From IMG/VR virus record IMGVR_UViG_3300042892_003753, positions 1-23,525 of that record: a DNA stretch of 23,525 nucleotides; one strand, 5' to 3'. The translations under genes and the position numbers were made by a program. The notes beneath the pieces were generated by a model, which made no database searches, was not told the origin of the DNA, and worked only from the letters and a program-made list of their open reading frames with translations. This DNA is from a virus. Of this stretch, positions 6,047 to 13,347 are shown piece by piece. Each line of letters begins with the position of its first letter. Positions within the stretch are counted from its first letter, which is position 1.

Positions 6047-6055
6047 TGATACAAT
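6047..6055 (+). promoter_or_regulatory. Extended -10 promoter of the oxygenase operon
   Basis: TGATACAAT, one base off the consensus of the others. Predicted +1 is about 6062, leaving a short leader with an AAGGAG ribosome site before the GTG at 6078. This is the only promoter I see ahead of the long operon 6078-14016, apart from the internal one at 9635. Confidence 0.55.
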
Positions 6056-6077
6056 TAAGTAATAAAAAGGAGAGATC

Positions 6078-6500
6078 GTGTACGCATGTTTAGTAAAAGA
6101 TACTGAAAACGTTTGGGAAGTATTTGGAAAATACGAACTACCAGAAAATATTAAAAACAGAGTAGAGGCTGCTCGCACCAGCGGGTATCCAATTGTTGGA
6201 ATGATTACTACCATGTATCAAGATTCTGCAAGAGTAGGATCTACATTTGACGGAACATACTTTTCTGGTGGAAATTTTCCAGAATGGATGGACGGACTAG
6301 ATTGGTTGGCAAATTCAACCTATTCATTTTTATGCAATAATGTTATTATTTTTCAACTTATTCAGTCAAACAATACAGCAAAACAAGAAAAGTATCAGGC
6401 TGCATTTTTAGGAGAAACCACTCTTGTTCCAGTTCCAATAGGTGATCAAATATCTTTGGGAGACATTTGGGACGGTACCACCTTTATGCCAAGGGCATAG
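6078..6500 (+). CDS. Conserved-looking phage protein of unknown function
   Basis: A 140-aa soluble protein starting with GTG, preceded by AAGGAG at good spacing. It has an amphipathic N-terminal half (ELPENIKNRVEAARTSGYPIVG), a Gly/aromatic centre with TFDGTYFSGGNFPEWMDGLDW, and a C-terminus ending LGDIWDGTTFMPRA. The phrases STFDGTYF and IWDGTTF recall the short WDG repeats of phage tail-assembly or fibre-tip proteins, so it may be a small tail accessory protein. No catalytic motif seen. It heads the operon that carries the second zinc-ribbon paralogue and seven oxygenases, with one base between its stop and the next start. Confidence 0.7.
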   Translation: MYACLVKDTENVWEVFGKYELPENIKNRVEAARTSGYPIVGMITTMYQDSARVGSTFDGTYFSGGNFPEWMDGLDWLANSTYSFLCNNVIIFQLIQSNNTAKQEKYQAAFLGETTLVPVPIGDQISLGDIWDGTTFMPRA

Positions 6501-6501
6501 T

Positions 6502-6762
6502 ATGTCTGCTTGGAAAGAATGGAAAAAGTCTCTTGGAGACTCAAGGCCCTGGCACCTCCTTGATCATGATAAAGTAATAGAAGATCAGTCTATTATTAAT
6601 AACAGAATGAGTATATGTAGGTCTTGTGAGTTTTTTATTCCAATGACTCAACAATGCAAAAAATGTGGTTGTGTTATGACAATAAAGACAAAGTTAGAAA
6701 ATGCTGGATGTCCAATAAATAAGTGGCCAAGAGAAGACATTAAAAAAAATAATGAGGAGTAA
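6502..6762 (+). CDS. Cys-rich zinc-ribbon-like small protein (paralogue B)
   Basis: An 86-aa paralogue of the protein at 1206-1403. Cys spacing is identical: CxxC-x9-CxxCxC-x12-C (C39, C42, C52, C55, C57, C70), with shared ICRSCE, CKKCGC, IKTKLE and CPINKW. Relative to its paralogue it has a longer N-terminus (WKEWKKSLGDSRPWHLLDHDK) and a charged C-terminal extension. I chose the ATG at 6502 rather than an earlier in-frame ATG at 6442 inside the preceding gene, because AAGGG lies just upstream of 6502 and the extra 20 residues are unlike the family. Two bases separate it from the oxygenase gene at 6765. Zinc binding is predicted; function unknown. Confidence 0.85.
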   Translation: MSAWKEWKKSLGDSRPWHLLDHDKVIEDQSIINNRMSICRSCEFFIPMTQQCKKCGCVMTIKTKLENAGCPINKWPREDIKKNNEE

Positions 6763-6764
6763 AT

Positions 6765-7478
6765 ATGAATCAGTATGATGAAAACTCAAACTATTGGTTT
6801 ACAAAAGATCGTTCAGAAACAGCCACAATTAGGCTTAAACCACGACAAGTAACAAAAGATATCGTTGTTGAAAACCTAGGACTAGGCCTGCATGTATATC
6901 ATGACACATTTTCTTTAAATGATGCAAATAGATATATAAATACCATTGAGTCAAACTTGGGCGGTAATGGAAAGTATAACTGGTCAGAAGCAAAGGTAAC
7001 AAACTCGGATGTTCCAATTAAAAAAGCCAGAGACTGTGTAGATTTTAAGTACAAGCAAGAAAATCTTGGACCACGCAATAGCGATAATGCTGAACTTCTA
7101 GATTTGCACCAAGAGATATATGAAAAACTAAAAATGTGCATAGATGATTACGCTCAGTATTGGGGTATCAACGTTGTCTACTATGAAGCTTTTAACTTTG
7201 TCAAGTATGAAGGGGCTGGTACTCACTTTAACATACATGCTGATCATGGACCAGCCTATAATTGCACGGTATCTGCTGTTATCTATATTAACGATGATTA
7301 TGTTGGCGGGGACTTAAAGTTTCCAAGACTTGATAATTTAGTTTACAAGCCAAGAGTTGGAGACATTGCAGTCTTCCCATCAAACTACATTTATGAGCAT
7401 GCATCTCTTCCAATGGAGTCAGGAACAAAATACTGTGTCGTCATCATGACAGACATAAATGAAATTGGTCATAAGTAA
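6765..7478 (+). CDS. 2OG-Fe(II) oxygenase 2
   Basis: A 237-aa 2-oxoglutarate/Fe(II) dioxygenase. The metal triad reads H158-A-D160 (NIHADHG) and H212 (IYEHAS), with K222 ten residues on as the likely 2OG ligand. The core block YINDDYVGGDLKFP...VYKPRVGDIAVFPSN is typical of P4H-like enzymes. It is closest to oxygenase 3 (8263-8919): both share a (K/Y)(A/R)RDC.DFK motif before the core, HxDHG, YNCTVS and VFPSN/IFPSN, so they are probably a duplicated pair. GAGGAG lies just before the ATG. Its last base overlaps the start of the DUF6065-like gene (TAATG), implying coupled translation. Substrate unknown. Confidence 0.92.
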   Translation: MNQYDENSNYWFTKDRSETATIRLKPRQVTKDIVVENLGLGLHVYHDTFSLNDANRYINTIESNLGGNGKYNWSEAKVTNSDVPIKKARDCVDFKYKQENLGPRNSDNAELLDLHQEIYEKLKMCIDDYAQYWGINVVYYEAFNFVKYEGAGTHFNIHADHGPAYNCTVSAVIYINDDYVGGDLKFPRLDNLVYKPRVGDIAVFPSNYIYEHASLPMESGTKYCVVIMTDINEIGHK

Positions 7479-8254
7479 TGAGTATAAAAAATAATGTAGC
7501 TATTTTTAGGTCGTTTAGATCATGGCTAAATAAAGATAGCTCATCAGTTCCTGCACCAACACAAAAAGAAATTCCTCAATGGTATAAGGATGCAGATAGG
7601 TTTGCAAAAATGCCAAATGGAGAATACTATCAAGCAAATAAAATGGTTTGTCCAGTTGCTAAAAAAGGAACAACTGATGATTATGGAAAGATTCCAACTT
7701 GGAAGGCTTGTCCAGCTATCATGGATGGATTCTCAACAGGCTATGTTTTAAAAACACCTTGTGATATTGAGTTTGTAAAAAATTCATATGGTTCTCTTGA
7801 TGTTAAGATATCAGATCAAAGGTATCAAGATTTTTGTGGAAAGCGTTCATCTATGCCACAGTTTGAACATCCAAAAGGTTTCTATAAAGATCATTTTGCT
7901 TGGTATCCAGATTGGGCCATAGAGTTACCAGAAGGATATAGTGGATTATTTATGACACCCATGAATAGGTTTGATCTTCCTTTTATTAATACAACAGGGA
8001 TAGTTGATAACGACAAGGTGCATCTTCTTGGAACTTTTCCATTTTTTATTGCAGAAGGATGGGAAGGTGTAATTCCAGCAGGAACTCCATACGTACAGAT
8101 TCTTCCTTTTAAAAGAGAAGACTGGTCCCATGAGATTAAGTTTCAACAGGAACAAGAAATTTATGATAAAATGGTAAAGAACGCAAATTTTTATCGCCAA
8201 CCTGACGGCGGAGTTTATAAAAACAAAGTCTGGTCTAGAAGAGAATATAAATAG
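7478..8254 (+). CDS. DUF6065-like protein A, function unknown
   Basis: A 258-aa soluble protein. The N-terminal third has IPQWYKDADRF and three Cys in VCPVAKK...WKACPAI; the middle has GYVLKTPCDIEF, where family members have a GW/GY..(P)..D(I/L)...; the C-terminal third has GTFPFFIAEGW.GVIPAGTPYVQILPFKRE, which reads like the end of a cupin-type beta-barrel. I associate this with the DUF6065-type phage and bacterial family, found in gene sets with 2OG-Fe(II) oxygenases; no function is established that I know of. The protein at 8919-9647 has the same overall order but is diverged. It lies between oxygenases 2 and 3 with overlapping start, so it is likely a partner of theirs. Confidence 0.6.
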   Translation: MSIKNNVAIFRSFRSWLNKDSSSVPAPTQKEIPQWYKDADRFAKMPNGEYYQANKMVCPVAKKGTTDDYGKIPTWKACPAIMDGFSTGYVLKTPCDIEFVKNSYGSLDVKISDQRYQDFCGKRSSMPQFEHPKGFYKDHFAWYPDWAIELPEGYSGLFMTPMNRFDLPFINTTGIVDNDKVHLLGTFPFFIAEGWEGVIPAGTPYVQILPFKREDWSHEIKFQQEQEIYDKMVKNANFYRQPDGGVYKNKVWSRREYK

Positions 8255-8262
8255 GGGGATTT

Positions 8263-8919
8263 ATGACAACTTGGACAAAGAAAGAAAACCTTGGAAACGG
8301 TATAACTGTATATAGGGATGTAATTAAAAAAGATATCAATGTGATCAGTAGACTTGAGTCTAACCTAAAGCCAGAGGGAGATAAAACTGGATATAGTTGG
8401 CTACCAGCATATGTTGGGTACCAACAGTTAATGCCAGAATATAGAGATTGTAATGACTTTAAGTTTAAAAAGACAGATATAGAGAATGACAAGAGTCATT
8501 CAGGCTTAGAGCTTCAGTCTTTGTGGCAAGACGTATACGATGCATGTTTCCCAGCCGTAGAAGACTACAGAAGAGACTATAACATCATGGATTTAAAGTA
8601 TTGGGAAGCTATGAACTTTATTAAGTATGGCCCAGGTCAGCACTTCCAAGAACACCATGACCATGGATTTTCATATAACTGTACAGTATCATTAGTAGCA
8701 TATCCAAATGATGACTATGAAGGCGGAGAGCTATATTTTAGATTACAAGATCTAAAGATTAAACCTCAAGCTGGAGATCTTTACATATTTCCATCAAACT
8801 TTATGTATCCACATCAAGCAATGCCAGTAAACTCTGGAATCAAATATTCTATTGTTACAATGTTAGACTATAACAAAAAGTTTCATACTCCAGAAATGTA
8901 TGTTGCTGACAACGACTAA
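8263..8919 (+). CDS. 2OG-Fe(II) oxygenase 3
   Basis: A 218-aa dioxygenase, near paralogue of oxygenase 2. Triad H131-H-D133 (EHHDHG) and H184 (YPHQAM), with K194 as likely 2OG ligand. Core block YPNDDYEGGELYFR...IKPQAGDLYIFPSN is intact. It shares RDC.DFKFK and YNCTVS with oxygenase 2 but lacks the first 25 residues. The start ATG follows a G-rich ribosome site (AGGGGG). Its stop overlaps the ATG of the second DUF6065-like gene (TAATG). The repeated gene order oxygenase then DUF6065-like, twice in a row, suggests that a two-gene unit was duplicated. Confidence 0.92.
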   Translation: MTTWTKKENLGNGITVYRDVIKKDINVISRLESNLKPEGDKTGYSWLPAYVGYQQLMPEYRDCNDFKFKKTDIENDKSHSGLELQSLWQDVYDACFPAVEDYRRDYNIMDLKYWEAMNFIKYGPGQHFQEHHDHGFSYNCTVSLVAYPNDDYEGGELYFRLQDLKIKPQAGDLYIFPSNFMYPHQAMPVNSGIKYSIVTMLDYNKKFHTPEMYVADND

Positions 8920-9647
8920 TGTTAAATATATCTGTTGAAAAAATAAATGGTTCTTCCTTTACAATTTCCCCAATGTCAATAAAAAGAGACTGGATGGATG
9001 CAACATCAGAGGGTCATGCCTATAGATGTTTTCCAGTAACACAATCAAATGTAATTGGCTGGAGCCTTTCTTGTTTAGAAGATATTGAGTTTATTTGGGA
9101 TGGAATAAATGATCAAACCCAAGACCATATTGAAATAATTAAAGCACCAAAAGGTTCATATGGCGGAAGAGGTCAATCATCCATAAGTCTTAATACTGGA
9201 TTAATATTCAAAACCTCTGACGATATAAGTATATTTACTATTAATCCAGTAAACTATTTTAACAATGATTTTGAAACCATGTCTAATTTAATCAGCACGT
9301 CATTTTACGATAATCCATTGCCACTTGCAATAAAAGCAAAAAAAGCAGGAGAGCAAGTAATAATTAAATCTAAAACTCCATTAGCAACCATAGTGCCAAT
9401 TTCTCTATCATTACTTAATAACTCTTCTATTGAAATATATGATTATAAAGATCAAGATAGAAAAAGACTAGAGGCTAATATTTCTTATGGCAACGCAGCA
9501 CAGGAGGTAAACTCTTCTGGGGCATGGACAGATTGGTATAGAGATGCAGTAAACGAAAAAGGAGAGTCTTTGGGCAAACATGAAGTAAAAGCTTTAAGGC
9601 TTTTTGTTATTGATAGCACGTCTAGCAAAGGAAATGGTATAATCTAA
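8919..9647 (+). CDS. DUF6065-like protein B, function unknown
   Basis: A 242-aa soluble protein. It carries YRCFPVTQSNVIGWSL.CLEDIEFIWDG, the Cys/Pro then GW...(P/L)xDi.(F/W).WdG signature I associate with DUF6065-like proteins, then an FKTSDDISIFTINPVNYF segment and a late strand pair ending KTPLATIVPISL, equivalent to GTPYVQILPFK in the protein at 7478. The C-terminal 70 residues are charged and probably helical. It is diverged from paralogue A and may have a different partner or substrate. Translation is coupled to oxygenase 3 by the overlapping TAATG. The last codons contain the promoter of the next gene. Confidence 0.6.
   Translation: MLNISVEKINGSSFTISPMSIKRDWMDATSEGHAYRCFPVTQSNVIGWSLSCLEDIEFIWDGINDQTQDHIEIIKAPKGSYGGRGQSSISLNTGLIFKTSDDISIFTINPVNYFNNDFETMSNLISTSFYDNPLPLAIKAKKAGEQVIIKSKTPLATIVPISLSLLNNSSIEIYDYKDQDRKRLEANISYGNAAQEVNSSGAWTDWYRDAVNEKGESLGKHEVKALRLFVIDSTSSKGNGII
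9635..9643 (+). promoter_or_regulatory. Internal extended -10 promoter, leaderless start at 9650
   Basis: TGGTATAAT inside the end of the upstream gene, six bases before the ATG at 9650. It would let oxygenases 4-8 and the SDR be expressed separately from the first half of the operon. Confidence 0.65.
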
Positions 9648-9649
9648 TT

Positions 9650-10324
9650 ATGGATAATATAGAAGCTTCTGTTGTAATAAGAAAACCATCAAAGACCCCT
9701 TCTGGCTGGTTTGGTGATGGAAAAGAAATGATTGTTGAACTAGAAAATTTTATGACTCAAGAAGAAATAGAGTTTTTAGAAAAAGCTGCAAAGTCTTTAA
9801 CCATCTGGGACGTAACAGAAAGCCATGTTAATGAAAACGGTACAGTAGTATATGATTCAGATTACTGGAAAGATAGAGTAGCAACAAGTCAAAGTTTAAA
9901 CAAAAACAATCCAAAAATAGCTCCAATTGTTTCAGGACTATTTGAAAGATTAAAGCCGATTGTTGAAGAGTTTTACAAGGTAGAAGTTATGCCTACAGGA
10001 CCTACAATTGTTAGATGGCTACCAGGACAGTTGCAAAATCCACATGCAGACAAAGAACTTCATGAAGGGCCAGATGCAGGACTTCCAAATGATTTTCCAA
10101 ACTACGATCTTTCAAGTCTATTTTATTTAAACGAAGACTACGAAGGCGGAGAACTTTACTTTCCATTGCAAGGAATTAAATTTAAGCCTAAAAAAGGTGC
10201 TGCATATTTTTTTCCAGGGGATAAAAACTATATTCACGGAGTAACAGAAATTAAAAGTGGTATTAGATATACCTGCCCATTCTTCTGGGAAATTACAGAA
10301 CATACTGGAGACAGGAAGCCATAA
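9650..10324 (+). CDS. 2OG-Fe(II) oxygenase 4
   Basis: A 224-aa dioxygenase. Triad H132-A-D134 (NPHADKE) and H196 (YIHGV), with R206 as the 2OG ligand; core YLNEDYEGGELYFP...FKPKKGAAYFFPGD. It is the family member closest to textbook P4H-like phage enzymes (LHGV.EI.SG.RY ending). The N-terminal 110 residues include an LENFMTQEEIEFLEKAA segment, the usual helix that opens P4H-like domains. All six Arg codons are AGA or AGG. The start is defined by the internal leaderless promoter. The next gene starts on the base after its stop. Confidence 0.92.
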   Translation: MDNIEASVVIRKPSKTPSGWFGDGKEMIVELENFMTQEEIEFLEKAAKSLTIWDVTESHVNENGTVVYDSDYWKDRVATSQSLNKNNPKIAPIVSGLFERLKPIVEEFYKVEVMPTGPTIVRWLPGQLQNPHADKELHEGPDAGLPNDFPNYDLSSLFYLNEDYEGGELYFPLQGIKFKPKKGAAYFFPGDKNYIHGVTEIKSGIRYTCPFFWEITEHTGDRKP

Positions 10325-11197
10325 ATGAGAACATCAAACCTTGAAGCAATAGAAATATATCCAAACATTCTTGTTTACAAAAACATGTTTAAAGATATTT
10401 CAAAGTCTTACAAGGTTTTAACAGACTCTTTAGTAGAGTCAGAGGATAGGCTTTTTAGTCCTTGGACACAGTGGTCTATTTTTGGAGATTATTTAAATCC
10501 AATAATTCCTAATTTTTCTATGTCAGATAAATTTGGAAGTATAAAAGATATAGAAACAACAACAGAGACTCAAGAAAATCAAAAAAACTTTGCTGTAGAG
10601 ATGATGGAAAAGTTTCATTTAGTTACAGAAGATTATATCAAAAGACATAATATTAATATAGATTTAAATGAAACATCTGTAGATGAGTTTGGTAACACCG
10701 TACCTACCTGGAGATGGACAGGAGGAACAATAGGTAAGTATCATGTAAGCAGCCAAGATGAAAAAATTGGAATGAGATATCATTCAGACTATATAAGAGA
10801 ACAAGGCTATGCTCCAGGATATAAGTTTGTTGTAACATGTACAATATATTTTAATGATAACTATGAAGGTGGAGAAGTAGACTTTGTAATGGGCGATAAG
10901 CTTGTAAAATACAAGCCAGAAGCAGGAGATCTTTTAGTCTTCCCATCAGGACACCCAGACTACTTGACAGAAGATGGAATGCCATACTTGCATGCAGTTA
11001 TGCCATCATACAATAATAATAAGTTTTTATCAAGAATGTATTGGCAGAAATATCAAAAAGGAACAGATGAGTGGTATGAAAAAGAAAAAGAGTTTGGAAA
11101 AAAGATTTGGGCTTCCATGCAACCAGAACTAGAAAAAGAATTTAGAGACAAGCATCCACAAAGATCTGTAATAGAAAATGGAGTAAGAATACAGTGA
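10325..11197 (+). CDS. 2OG-Fe(II) oxygenase 5 (long form)
   Basis: A 290-aa dioxygenase, the longest of the eight. Triad H153-S-D155 (RYHSDY) and H223 (YLHAVMP), with K233 as likely 2OG ligand; core YFNDNYEGGEVDF...KYKPEAGDLLVFPSG. Extra length comes from an N-terminal region of about 140 residues with an inserted polar segment, and from a C-terminal helical tail of about 50 residues (DEWYEKEKEFGKKIWASM). Such additions often shape substrate choice. All ten Arg codons are AGA or AGG. The final bases overlap the GTG start of the next gene (GTGA). Substrate unknown. Confidence 0.9.
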   Translation: MRTSNLEAIEIYPNILVYKNMFKDISKSYKVLTDSLVESEDRLFSPWTQWSIFGDYLNPIIPNFSMSDKFGSIKDIETTTETQENQKNFAVEMMEKFHLVTEDYIKRHNINIDLNETSVDEFGNTVPTWRWTGGTIGKYHVSSQDEKIGMRYHSDYIREQGYAPGYKFVVTCTIYFNDNYEGGEVDFVMGDKLVKYKPEAGDLLVFPSGHPDYLTEDGMPYLHAVMPSYNNNKFLSRMYWQKYQKGTDEWYEKEKEFGKKIWASMQPELEKEFRDKHPQRSVIENGVRIQ

Positions 11198-11949
11198 ATC
11201 TAAAAAACAAAAAAAGATTAACAAAAGACATCGTTGTTTATGAAAACTTTATAAGCAAAGAAGATTGCAAAAAGATGATTCAAGCCCTAGATGCTCAAGC
11301 AGACAGCGGAGCAATCTCTTGGATGCCTATATCATTTTATGAATCATACTCTTCAGTTTTGCCACAAGACAACGATCAAGAAGTTATTGATGCTGGATTA
11401 AACCCAACCATATTTTCAGACATTGAAAATGCAATGCCAGAAGCAATTGCATCAGTACATGGGCTTGACCCAAAAACAATTTCAAAAATTGGATACCATA
11501 CGCAAAAATGGGAGCCAGGAGCATATGCAAGAGTTCACTCAGATAATACTGACGAGCATGGTAACTCTGGAGCATTTACAAGAAGCAGATACGCTGGATT
11601 CTTATACCTGAACGATGACTTTCAAGGTGGTCTTCTTAGATTCCCAGATCAAGACATAGAGATTAAACCACAGGTAGGAATGCTTGCTGTTTTTGACGGG
11701 GGATTTAACAACATGCACGAAGTATCCCTAATAGAAAGTGGAGTAAGATATACAATCGGATCTTTCTGGGATGACAGAGAAGAGTCAGATTACCCACAGG
11801 AGTTAAGAGACGCTTGGGCTGCAGAAATGAAAGCCACTAGAGCACAACAAGAAATTGAAAGAGCAGAATGGCAGGAGTTGCTTAAGCAGGGTTGGAAGTT
11901 AGACGCCAACGGTAATAAATACAAGTTAGAAGACATTGCAAATGATTGA
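11194..11949 (+). CDS. 2OG-Fe(II) oxygenase 6
   Basis: A 251-aa dioxygenase with GTG start overlapping the previous stop by four bases. Triad H115-S-D117 (ARVHSDN) and H175 (NMHEVS), with R185 as the 2OG ligand. Core YLNDDFQGGLLRFP...IKPQVGMLAVFDGG: the usual (F)PSG/FPG ending is replaced by FDGG, a variation near the active-site rim. The N-terminus KRLTKDIVVYENFISKEDC is the common opening of P4H-like enzymes. A C-terminal extension of about 55 residues is charged and helical (ATRAQQEIERAEWQELLKQ). Its stop codon lies within the next gene. Confidence 0.9.
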   Translation: MNLKNKKRLTKDIVVYENFISKEDCKKMIQALDAQADSGAISWMPISFYESYSSVLPQDNDQEVIDAGLNPTIFSDIENAMPEAIASVHGLDPKTISKIGYHTQKWEPGAYARVHSDNTDEHGNSGAFTRSRYAGFLYLNDDFQGGLLRFPDQDIEIKPQVGMLAVFDGGFNNMHEVSLIESGVRYTIGSFWDDREESDYPQELRDAWAAEMKATRAQQEIERAEWQELLKQGWKLDANGNKYKLEDIAND

Positions 11950-12601
11950 GACTTTTAAAAAACATTTAATAGATAGTGGGTATGAAGTTAAAGATATTAC
12001 TCCAGAACTATTCTCTGTTGAAAACTTTTTATCAGAAGACCAAATATCTACCTTTTGGGATATTATTAATAGTACGTCCCAAGAAGATTGGGAAGTAGAG
12101 TACCACGCAAACTTAAAGTGGTTTTGCATGGAAAAATTTGGTAGAGATGATGTAGACAATTTAGTTGCTGAAGGTAAGTTTGAAATTACTCAAAATTGGA
12201 AAGATAAAAACTTTAATATATCAAGTCATGAGATATACAGGCCATTATATGATGACATAAACTCAATGGTAATAGAGTCTGATCCAGAGTTGGTTTTAAG
12301 TGGTTTTGCAACAATTCAAAGAATGCAAGCAGGAGTAGAGTTAAAATCTCACACTGATCAAAAAACAGACCCATCTATAAAGTACGCTACGATTGTGTAT
12401 ATTAATGATGACTACGCAGATGGCGAACTATTTTTTCCAAACCTTGACATCCAGTTAAAGCCTAAGCCAGGAACTATGTTATTTTTTCCAGGTAATGAGC
12501 AATATGAGCATGGAGTTAAGCACGTAGGAAAGGGTCCAATAAGATATGTTCTTGTTGGGTTTATTAAAGAAAAAAACTTTTATGAAAAAAATAAGTACTA
12601 A
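11942..12601 (+). CDS. 2OG-Fe(II) oxygenase 7
   Basis: A 219-aa dioxygenase. Triad H137-T-D139 (KSHTDQ) and H190 (YEHGVK), with R201 (GPIRYVL) as the 2OG ligand; core YINDDYADGELFFP...LKPKPGTMLFFPGN. The GG of the other members' (E/D)GGEL block is DG here. I chose the ATG at 11942 over an in-frame TTG six bases upstream. It overlaps the previous gene by eight bases, so translation is coupled. N-terminal residues 20-60 include PELFSVENFLSEDQISTFW, the usual opening helix. Substrate unknown. Confidence 0.9.
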   Translation: MIETFKKHLIDSGYEVKDITPELFSVENFLSEDQISTFWDIINSTSQEDWEVEYHANLKWFCMEKFGRDDVDNLVAEGKFEITQNWKDKNFNISSHEIYRPLYDDINSMVIESDPELVLSGFATIQRMQAGVELKSHTDQKTDPSIKYATIVYINDDYADGELFFPNLDIQLKPKPGTMLFFPGNEQYEHGVKHVGKGPIRYVLVGFIKEKNFYEKNKY

Positions 12602-12612
12602 GGGAGAAGCAA

Positions 12613-13347
12613 ATGAATAAAGAAATACTAGATCCAAAAGCATACTACTATACGGATGCTATTGAAGACTTTGATACCTTTAAAAGGGTTTGGAAAGAGC
12701 TAGATACCCTTGAGCAATATACAGAGTCAGGCGTAAATGTTTGGAACCCTTGGACTGCTTCTAATGATAAAAATTTTATTTACGGAGAAACAAAAACATT
12801 TGATATTAATGCGATAAATAGGCTTAGTGGAGAAGTAGCTGAAAAAAATAAATATATTTACGATGCTATTATGACTACAATGTATAACGTTTGCAAAGAC
12901 TACGCTTCTTCTTTAGGTGATTTTGACGAGCCAAGACTTTTCCCAACATTTAATATAAAAAAGTACAATACTGGAGTTGGCATGGGAGCACATTTTGACC
13001 AGCTAGATGGGGATAAGACATTAAGATACTCATTGGTTATGTACTTAAATGATGACTGTGAAGGCGGAGAAATTTCTTTTCAGTTAAAAGACTATGATGG
13101 CGGATGGACAAGTGCAGATGGCTTCTCTAAAGGATCAGCACCAGCTGTAGATTTAGATTATGATATATCTGTTGCTAATGGTGCAATTGATTTTGGATTA
13201 AAACCAAAAGCAAATAGTGTAATTATATTTCCAGCATTTCCTCCATATTTTCACACGGCACATGTAGTAAAGTCTGGATTTAAGTATATGATTCCTGGTC
13301 ACTGGATACACAATGAAATGAATCTTAATCGCAACGAAAGCATGTAA
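12613..13347 (+). CDS. 2OG-Fe(II) oxygenase 8 (insert-bearing)
   Basis: A 244-aa dioxygenase. Triad H127-F-D129 (GAHFDQ) and H214 (YFHTAH), with K224 ten residues on; H217 is an alternative third ligand but its spacing to the basic residue is worse. After the core YLNDDCEGGEISFQ there is an insert of about 30 residues (roughly 161-192, Gly/Ser/Asp-rich) before LKPKANSVIIFPAFPPYF, seen in none of the other seven. The GGGAGA ribosome site before the ATG is good. Its stop is followed directly by the SDR start, which suggests the two act in sequence or are co-regulated. Confidence 0.9.
   Translation: MNKEILDPKAYYYTDAIEDFDTFKRVWKELDTLEQYTESGVNVWNPWTASNDKNFIYGETKTFDINAINRLSGEVAEKNKYIYDAIMTTMYNVCKDYASSLGDFDEPRLFPTFNIKKYNTGVGMGAHFDQLDGDKTLRYSLVMYLNDDCEGGEISFQLKDYDGGWTSADGFSKGSAPAVDLDYDISVANGAIDFGLKPKANSVIIFPAFPPYFHTAHVVKSGFKYMIPGHWIHNEMNLNRNESM

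Noticed and set aside
6442-6501. Upstream start for the second zinc-ribbon protein
   Set aside because: It lies inside the preceding gene without a ribosome site; 6502 has AAGGG and gives a product aligned with the paralogue.
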